Below are positions 1-4,020 of a DNA stretch of 5,640 bases, piece by piece. The position numbers and the translations under genes are program-made. The stretch's first letter is position 1. Each line of letters starts with the position of its first letter. The notes below the pieces were generated by a model. That model was not told the origin of the DNA, searched no databases, and saw nothing but the letters and a program-made list of their open reading frames with translations. Source of the stretch: a bacterium (GTDB lineage: Bacteria; KSB1; UBA2214); assembly GCA_029560815.1 (NCBI GenBank), contig JAKQKF010000251.1, positions 1-5,640 of the forward strand. Direction: 5' to 3'.

Positions 1-135
1 GGGGACCACCTTGGCATCGACCAGAAAGATGGCGATGCCGGAAGCCATGATGAAAGCGCCGATGATGATGGCGATATAGTCCCGTAAAAGATGTTTGCGC
101 GAGATCGAATCGACCAGTTTTTTTGCTGCGGACAT
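1..135 (-). CDS. YitT/DUF161-like membrane protein, N-terminal fragment
   Basis: The minus strand is open from an ATG at 135 to the left edge and gives 45 residues beginning MSAAKKLVDSISRKHLLRDY and ending in AKVVP. A short basic amphipathic start (residues 1-19) is followed by one strongly hydrophobic segment (about 20-39, rich in I, A, G, F), then the polar DAKVVP. This pattern, a charged start, a first membrane helix containing IIGAF.MA.GIAIFL, and a lysine/proline turn, resembles the N-terminus of YitT-family (DUF161) inner-membrane proteins, whose function is largely unknown. AGGA (146-149 on the plus strand read as TCCT) lies 10 nt before the ATG and supports this start. It is transcribed divergently from the quinone reductase. 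Only the first of several expected membrane helices is visible, so the family call is moderate; another polytopic membrane protein is possible. Confidence 0.62.
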   Translation of the reverse strand, partial: MSAAKKLVDSISRKHLLRDYIAIIIGAFIMASGIAIFLVDAKVVP

Positions 136-164
136 GAAGAATTTTTCCTGACGGTTTGGGTTCG

Positions 165-184
165 GGCCGGCGGGCCGGCCTTTT
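165..184 (+). other. GC hairpin followed by TTTT in divergent intergenic region
   Basis: GGCCGG (165-170) pairs with CCGGCC (175-180) around the tetraloop CGGG and is followed by four T's (181-184). On the plus strand this looks like a short intrinsic terminator. However, no plus-strand gene ends upstream within the window, and the divergent YitT-like gene would carry the sequence in its 5' leader in the opposite sense. It may stop antisense readthrough or only be a GC-rich self-complementary stretch. The T-run is short, so the terminator reading is weak. Confidence 0.3.
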
Positions 185-221
185 AATGTTGCACAAGACC
201 AAATTTACCATTATTTTAGGA

Positions 222-227
222 TATAAT
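222..227 (+). promoter_or_regulatory. Candidate -10 box (TATAAT) for the quinone reductase
   Basis: A perfect TATAAT sits in an AT-rich island (about 181-240) inside otherwise GC-rich sequence, 42 nt before the ATG at 270. Transcription starting a few bases downstream would give a leader of about 35 nt carrying the ribosome binding site. No good -35 hexamer is found 16-18 bp upstream (CCAAAT at 199-204). A TTGCAC at 189-194 is too far away, but would pair at 17 bp with the poorer TATTTT (212-217). The promoter is plausible by position and base composition only. Confidence 0.45.
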
Positions 228-257
228 CCAGCATATTTTTGCCGTCTGGGGCTTGTG

Positions 258-263
258 AAGGAG
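258..263 (+). promoter_or_regulatory. Ribosome binding site fixing the quinone reductase start
   Basis: AAGGAG ends 6 nt before the ATG at 270. It selects this start over the in-frame ATG at 156, which would add 38 residues encoded by the AT-rich promoter region and resembling no MDR-family N-terminus. Confidence 0.8.
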
Positions 264-269
264 AAAAAT

Positions 270-1238
270 ATGATCGCCATTCGCATGCACCGCACCGGGG
301 ATTCCTCCGTGCTGGTGCCGGAAGAAATCGCCCTGCCGCAGCCCGGCGCGGGCGAGGTGCGGGTCAAGCTGGCCGCGGCCGGGGTCAATTTCATCGACAT
401 CTATCATCGCACGGGACTCTACAAGGTGGCGCTGCCCTACATCCCGGGCCAGGAGGGTGCCGGCACGGTCGACGCCGCCGGGGCCGGGGTCGAGGGGCTC
501 CGGCCGGGCGATCGGGTCGCCTGGGCGATGCATGCCGGCGGCTACGCGGAATATAATGTCGTACCCGCATGGAAACTGGTGCGTCTGCCCGAGGAACTCT
601 CCTTCGCGCAGGGGGCCGCCGTGATGCTGCAGGGGATGACCGCCCACTATCTCAGCCATGACACCTTCCCCCTCAAGCCGGGCGTACGCGCCCTTGTGCA
701 TGCCGCCGCCGGCGGGACCGGACAGCTGCTGGTGCAGATGGCGGTGCTGCTCGGGGCGCGGGTGGCGGCGGTGGTTTCCACACCGGAAAAGGGTGAAATC
801 GCCCGGCGCTGCGGCGCGGAGGTGGTGCTTTTTTCCGGGGATCCGGCGTGGCCGCAGCAGGCCCGCGCCTGGAGCGGGGGCCGCGGCGTCGATGTGGTCT
901 ACGATTCGGTGGGGGCAGCGACCTTTGAGGGGAGCATGGCCGCCCTGCGCGTGCGCGGGCTGCTGGCGCTCTTCGGCCAGTCGAGCGGGGCGGTGCCGCC
1001 TTTCGATCCCGGCCGGCTTGCCGCGGCAGGATCGCTCTATCTCACACGGCCGGTCCTGGCCAGCTATGCCGCCAGCGCGGAGGAGGTGCAGCGGCGCAGC
1101 GGCGACCTCTTCGCCTGGATGGCGGCGGGGCGGCTTCAGCTCGTCATCGCGCGGGAATTCGCCCTCACAGATGCAGCGGCGGCGCAGGATTACCTCTGCT
1201 CCCGGCAAGCCCTCGGCAAACTCCTGCTTGTGCCCTGA
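270..1238 (+). CDS. qor: NADPH:quinone oxidoreductase (zinc-free MDR / zeta-crystallin family)
   Basis: A cytosolic medium-chain reductase of 322 residues, close to the roughly 325 of E. coli QOR. The family transfers a hydride from NADPH to quinones or other electrophilic carbonyls. The N-terminal GroES-like catalytic domain (about 1-125) has GVNFIDIYHRTGLY (38-51) and PGQEGAGTV (59-67), typical of QOR; a conserved Asn/Asp/Tyr set stands where zinc alcohol dehydrogenases carry a zinc-binding cysteine. The Rossmann nucleotide-binding domain (about 126-265) has the AAAGGTGQLLVQ loop (145-156), then VSTPEK (169-174), where the family contacts the 2'-phosphate of NADPH. DSVGAATFE (212-220), the FGQSSGAVPPFDP loop (235-247) and LTRP (258-261) match the C-terminal half of QOR closely. 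The start is fixed by AAGGAG at 258-263. It has its own AT-rich promoter region, is divergent from the YitT-like gene, and no clear terminator follows. The family call is confident; the physiological substrate is not known from sequence. Confidence 0.93.
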   Translation: MIAIRMHRTGDSSVLVPEEIALPQPGAGEVRVKLAAAGVNFIDIYHRTGLYKVALPYIPGQEGAGTVDAAGAGVEGLRPGDRVAWAMHAGGYAEYNVVPAWKLVRLPEELSFAQGAAVMLQGMTAHYLSHDTFPLKPGVRALVHAAAGGTGQLLVQMAVLLGARVAAVVSTPEKGEIARRCGAEVVLFSGDPAWPQQARAWSGGRGVDVVYDSVGAATFEGSMAALRVRGLLALFGQSSGAVPPFDPGRLAAAGSLYLTRPVLASYAASAEEVQRRSGDLFAWMAAGRLQLVIAREFALTDAAAAQDYLCSRQALGKLLLVP

Positions 1239-1239
1239 A

Positions 1240-1262
1240 TTTTCCCTTCACTTTTCTCCTTT
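1240..1262 (+). other. Pyrimidine-rich tract just after the quinone reductase
   Basis: Starting two bases after the stop codon, 22 of 23 bases are C or T (the exception is A1250). There is no GC hairpin in front of the T-runs, so it does not look like an intrinsic terminator. An unstructured, G-free transcript segment is compatible with Rho loading, but that is only a suggestion. The rest of the 255-bp gap up to the protease is covered by the palindrome and hairpin entries that follow; I found no gene in it. Confidence 0.3.
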
Positions 1263-1280
1263 GGCATGCCCGTTGCATTA

Positions 1281-1290
1281 CACTGCAGTG
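1281..1290. repeat. Perfect 10-bp palindrome CACTGCAGTG
   Basis: The sequence is its own reverse complement with no spacer, so it could be a dimeric protein-binding site. It overlaps by one base the GCCGG/CCGGC stem at 1290-1309. No known regulator motif was recognised, and a 10-bp palindrome can arise by chance. Confidence 0.3.
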
Positions 1291-1309
1291 CCGGGCGCCC
1301 CGTTCCGGC
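1290..1309 (+). repeat. Short GC inverted repeat, first of the tandem stem-loops
   Basis: GCCGG (1290-1294) pairs with CCGGC (1305-1309), extendable by a G-U pair (1295/1304), leaving an 8-nt loop. It abuts the long hairpin that starts at 1310. Taken alone it is a common occurrence in GC-rich DNA. Confidence 0.35.
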
Positions 1310-1359
1310 CTGAAGAGAAGATCCGGGTTATTTAAAACAATAACTTGAATCTCTTTCAG
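1310..1359 (+). repeat. 20-bp imperfect hairpin upstream of the protease gene
   Basis: Read as RNA, 1310-1332 pairs with 1339-1359 in 20 base pairs around the hexaloop UAAAAC (1333-1338). The only defects are two single bulged A's (1313, 1318) and one C/A mismatch (1323/1348); three of the pairs are G-U. The innermost arms GTTATT (1327-1332) and AATAAC (1339-1344) are perfect. Most of the stem is AT-rich or mixed, so it is not a by-product of local GC richness. No T-run follows, so it is not a canonical terminator. It could be part of a leader RNA, a small RNA, or the trace of a hairpin-type mobile element. The pairing is directly visible; the function is unknown. Confidence 0.6.
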
Positions 1360-1388
1360 GCAGCCGGACCGTGGCGCATCCGGGCTGC
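1360..1388 (+). repeat. 9-bp hairpin with one bulge, adjoining the long hairpin
   Basis: GCAGCCGGA (1360-1368) pairs with TCC-G-GGCTGC (1379-1388) with one bulged G (1382) and a 10-nt loop. It begins at the very next base after the 20-bp hairpin, so the two could stack coaxially in RNA. There is no U-tract. Confidence 0.45.
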
Positions 1389-1394
1389 AGATGG

Positions 1395-1437
1395 GGCATA
1401 ATGTCAACACTCCGGCGCTTTTGCCGGGCATTATGCC
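1395..1437 (+). repeat. Nested inverted repeat GGCATAATG ... CATTATGCC
   Basis: Perfect 9-bp outer arms (1395-1403 and 1429-1437) enclose a perfect inner stem CCGGC/GCCGG (1412-1416 and 1423-1427) with loop GCTTTT. A T-G pair (1411/1428) extends the inner stem. Only a one-sided 7-nt bulge TCAACAC (1404-1410) separates the two stems. It lies 56 nt before the protease start. It could be an RNA stem in the leader or, as DNA, a pair of operator half-sites for a dimeric regulator. Confidence 0.55.
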
Positions 1438-1456
1438 GGGGAAATGGGTAGTCAAG

Positions 1457-1482
1457 GCCACACCGGAAATGGATGCGGTGGC
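1457..1482 (+). repeat. Small stem ending at the protease ribosome binding site
   Basis: GCCAC (1457-1461) pairs with GTGGC (1478-1482), and GGAG of the ribosome binding site starts at 1483. A stem here could influence ribosome access. It is only 5 bp, or 6 with a bulge, and may be accidental. Confidence 0.3.
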
Positions 1483-1486
1483 GGAG
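1483..1486 (+). promoter_or_regulatory. Ribosome binding site deciding the protease start
   Basis: GGAG lies 7 nt before the ATG at 1494, inside a purine-rich GGAGAGGG run. The alternative in-frame ATG at 1473 has no comparable site and would place seven extra residues (MRWRRGW) before the signal peptide. The start at 1494 also gives a signal peptide of standard form. Confidence 0.65.
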
Positions 1487-1493
1487 AGGGTGG

Positions 1494-3929
1494 ATGCGCG
1501 TGAAGAGGTGGAAGAGATGGTTTACAGTCGCCTCCGGGCTGGTGATCGCCGCAGCGGGGGCGGCCCGGGCGGCCTGGCTGGAGGATGTACCGGTCGTTCT
1601 GCGGCAGCCGGACGGCCGGGAGGTGCAGTGTTACATCACCGGCGACGAATATTTTAATTGGGTGCACGACCGCCTCGGTTTTCCGGTCATCAAGGAGCCC
1701 GGCAGCGGCTGGTATCTCTACGGCCAGCGGTCGGGCGCGGGGCTGGCCGCGACGGTGCACCGCGTCGGCGAGGCTGACCCGGTGGCCGCCGGGCTGGTGC
1801 CGGGCATTCCACTGGTACCCGGGGATTTGGAGCAGCTGCGGCGCGATTTCCATTCGTCCGCCCTGCGCAAGGAGCCCGGCCTGGCCGGCAAGAACGCGCC
1901 CGGCACCGGCGTGATGAAAAATCTGGTCGTCTTTATCCGCTGCAGCGACGATCCCGAATTCACCGGGCCGATCTCCACCTACAACGCCTCCTTCAACAGC
2001 TCCGAGCCCGGGTTCAACTCTGTTTACAACTATTTCCGCGAGGTCTCCTATCAGCAGCTCGCGGTGGAATCCCACTTTTACCCTCCGCCTGGCAGCACGA
2101 TCGTCTCCTACCGGGATGGTCATCCGCGCGGCTATTACAAGCCCGCGACCGATGACGCCCTGGGGTATGCCGACGCGGAAGAGCGCAGCGAGCGCGAACA
2201 GACGCTGATCAGAAACGCCCTCGAAGCGGTCAAGGGGCAGATTCCGGCCGGGCTGGATCTGGACGGTGACGGCGATGGCCTCATCGACAATATGGTCTTC
2301 ATCGTCAGGGGCAGCCCCTCGGCCTGGAACACCCTGCTCTGGCCGCACGCCTGGGCTCTCTACGAGTACGCGGTCTCCATCAACGGCAAGCGGGCCTACT
2401 CCTACAGCTTTACGCTCGAGAGTTTTGTCGGCAACGGCAGCACCCATGTGCTGGTGCACGAGATGCTGCACACCATCGGTTTTCCCGATCTCTACCACTA
2501 CAACTATGACGGCCTCAATCCGGTGGGAGTCTGGGACGTCATGGCCAGTCCGACCGCGCCGCCGCAGCATCCCGGCGCCTGGTGCAAGCACAAGTACGGC
2601 GGCTGGATCGCCGACCTGCCGCTGCTTGCCGCCAATGGCACCTACACGCTCCAGCCCCTGACCGCCGCGGAGGGCAGCGCCTTCCGCATTCTCTCGCCGG
2701 CGGATCCGGAGGGCGGTGAATTCTTCGTACTGGAATACCGGCGCCGCGCCGGCAGCATTTTCGAATCGGCGCTACCCGGCGACGGCCTGCTGGTCTACCG
2801 CGTCGATCAGCGCGATCTCCAACGCTACGGCAATGGTGCGCTGCCCGATGAGCTCTATGTCTATCGTCCGGACGGCACCCCGGCCGCCGACGGCAATCTC
2901 TGGAGCGCCACATTCACCGCCGACGCCGGCCGCACCGCTTTTAATAATGGAAGCAACCCGGCCCCTCTTCTCGCGGATGGCACGCCAGGCGGCCTCGATC
3001 TTTTCGGCGTGGGCACAGCCGGTCCGGCCATCACCTTTTCGCTCGCCCTCCAACTCCCCGAGGCTCCTCTGCAGGTGACCCCGGGTGATGGCGAGCGGGA
3101 TGCCCCGCTGGATGTGGTTTTTTCCTGGCAGCCGTCGGCGGGGGCCATTGCCTATCATTTGCAGCTGGCGGCCGACCCCGGTTTTTCGAGCCTTCTCATC
3201 GATCAGGAGGAGATCCCCCTGCTCTACTGGCCGGTGAATGAACTGGACTCCAAAACAACCTATTTCTGGCGCATCCGTGCCGTCAGCAGCGGTGGCGCAG
3301 GAGAGTGGTCCGGAACCCGGCGGTTCACGACCCTCGAGGCCAACGATCTGCCGGTGGAGCTGCTCGCCTTTTCCGCCACCGCCCGGGTGGAGGGCATTGA
3401 GCTCGAGTGGGTGACCGCGACCGAGACCGAGAACTATGGCTTTGAGATCGAACGCCGTGCAGCCGGCCGGGAGGAGGGCTGGAAAAAAATCGCCTTTGTC
3501 GAGGGCCATCACAGCAGCATGAGCCGGAAGAACTATCGCTATCTCGACCCGGTGCAGCAGGAGGGGAGTTACGGCTACCGTCTCAGACAGATCGATTTTG
3601 ACGGCACCGCGACCTATCTGCCGGTGAGGGAGGCGAGCTGGGTGCAGCCCGCTCTCTTTGCACTTGAGCAGAACTATCCCAACCCTTTCAATCCGGTCAC
3701 GACCATCCGCTACCGTCTGGCGGAGGCGGGGGCGGTCGCCCTGGTGATCTTTAACAGCCGCGGCCAGGAGGTACGGCGGCTGGTTGAATCGGTGCAGGAA
3801 CCGGGTGAATTTCAGGTGCGCTGGGACGGCTGCGATGGCTATGGCCAACCGGTCGCGGGCGGTCTCTATTTCTACACCCTGAGCTGTGGCAGCCGGTTAG
3901 AGCGGCGATCCATGCTGCTGCTGCGCTGA
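1494..3929 (+). CDS. Secreted M6-family zinc metalloprotease with T9SS type-A sorting domain
   Basis: An 811-residue exported protease related to Bacillus immune inhibitor A, which cleaves extracellular proteins. The signal peptide (about 1-26) has a basic start (MRVKRWKR), a hydrophobic core and a likely cleavage at ARA|AW. Residues 27-140 look like the usual M6 propeptide region. The M6 catalytic domain starts at NLVVFI (143); it contains an acidic DLDGDGDGLID loop (255-265) that probably binds calcium. The zinc site HEMLHTIGFPD has H322, H326 and D332 as expected ligands and E323 as catalytic base. WDVMAS (347-352) supplies the conserved methionine (M350). Next come a fibronectin-III-like domain (about 524-613), a second beta-sandwich starting LPVELLAFS (619 to about 715), and a C-terminal domain (about 716-811) with QNYPNPFNP (726-734). 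That last domain is the type-A signal used by the type IX (Por) secretion system for outer-membrane passage and surface anchoring. All core catalytic residues are present and the frame is intact. Substrate and regulation are unknown; an unusual structured region lies upstream. Confidence 0.93.
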   Translation: MRVKRWKRWFTVASGLVIAAAGAARAAWLEDVPVVLRQPDGREVQCYITGDEYFNWVHDRLGFPVIKEPGSGWYLYGQRSGAGLAATVHRVGEADPVAAGLVPGIPLVPGDLEQLRRDFHSSALRKEPGLAGKNAPGTGVMKNLVVFIRCSDDPEFTGPISTYNASFNSSEPGFNSVYNYFREVSYQQLAVESHFYPPPGSTIVSYRDGHPRGYYKPATDDALGYADAEERSEREQTLIRNALEAVKGQIPAGLDLDGDGDGLIDNMVFIVRGSPSAWNTLLWPHAWALYEYAVSINGKRAYSYSFTLESFVGNGSTHVLVHEMLHTIGFPDLYHYNYDGLNPVGVWDVMASPTAPPQHPGAWCKHKYGGWIADLPLLAANGTYTLQPLTAAEGSAFRILSPADPEGGEFFVLEYRRRAGSIFESALPGDGLLVYRVDQRDLQRYGNGALPDELYVYRPDGTPAADGNLWSATFTADAGRTAFNNGSNPAPLLADGTPGGLDLFGVGTAGPAITFSLALQLPEAPLQVTPGDGERDAPLDVVFSWQPSAGAIAYHLQLAADPGFSSLLIDQEEIPLLYWPVNELDSKTTYFWRIRAVSSGGAGEWSGTRRFTTLEANDLPVELLAFSATARVEGIELEWVTATETENYGFEIERRAAGREEGWKKIAFVEGHHSSMSRKNYRYLDPVQQEGSYGYRLRQIDFDGTATYLPVREASWVQPALFALEQNYPNPFNPVTTIRYRLAEAGAVALVIFNSRGQEVRRLVESVQEPGEFQVRWDGCDGYGQPVAGGLYFYTLSCGSRLERRSMLLLR

Positions 3930-3961
3930 AGCACAGAATACTTCTTGCTATTTTCCTCTGA

Positions 3962-3967
3962 TATGAT
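3962..3967 (+). promoter_or_regulatory. Candidate -10 box (TATGAT) for the sensor gene
   Basis: TATGAT matches the consensus at five of six positions in an AT-rich stretch 54 nt before the proposed TTG start. No convincing -35 hexamer is seen at 16-18 bp; TTCTTG (3942-3947) is only 14 bp away. No terminator hairpin is visible between the protease stop and this box, so readthrough from the protease gene is also possible. Confidence 0.3.
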
Positions 3968-3970
3968 GAA

Positions 3971-4009
3971 ATTCAGGAAAGGAGAAAATAACACTTTACC
4001 ATTCAGGAA
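3971..4009 (+). repeat. Direct repeat ATTCAGGAA, copies 30 bp apart
   Basis: ATTCAGGAA occurs at 3971-3979 and 4001-4009, and each copy runs into a purine-rich ribosome-binding-like sequence (AAAGGAG at 3978-3984; AGGAAGG at 4005-4011). The second lies 9 nt before the TTG at 4021. The first is the stronger match but has no ATG, GTG or TTG at a usable distance. The 30-bp period equals ten codons. It may be a small local duplication. Confidence 0.45.
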
Positions 4010-4020
4010 GGCGGGAGAAG

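Noticed and set aside
156..269. 38-residue N-terminal extension of the quinone reductase
   Set aside because: It would translate the promoter region including TATAAT, and the excellent AAGGAG before 270 gives a start matching the family N-terminus.
216..1208. Long open frame of 330 codons on the minus strand across the quinone reductase
   Set aside because: It mirrors a clear qor gene. The translation is low in recognisable structure and rich in R, P, H and G, as expected for the antisense of GC-rich coding DNA.
1165..1252. Small antisense frame starting at a GTG preceded by AAAGGAG on the minus strand
   Set aside because: The ribosome-binding-like match is just the complement of the pyrimidine tract after qor. 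The 28-residue product is the antisense of the qor C-terminus with no recognisable feature.
1310..1437. Integron attC-like site or insertion-sequence end
   Set aside because: Bulged imperfect hairpins recall attC sites, but the GTTRRRY core is absent (GTTATTT is not a match). No integrase, transposase or target duplication is visible in the window.
1290..1437. Intrinsic terminator for the quinone reductase
   Set aside because: None of the stems is followed by a run of T's; the bases after each are G-rich or purine-rich.
1473..1493. Earlier ATG for the protease
   Set aside because: It is possible, but there is no good ribosome binding site. The start at 1494 has GGAG at 7 nt and yields a signal peptide of normal length.
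1452..2591. Minus-strand open frame of 379 codons, and a similar one of 358 codons at 2772-3848
   Set aside because: Both lie opposite the intact metalloprotease whose domains are all recognised. They have no ribosome binding site of note and no family-like motifs.
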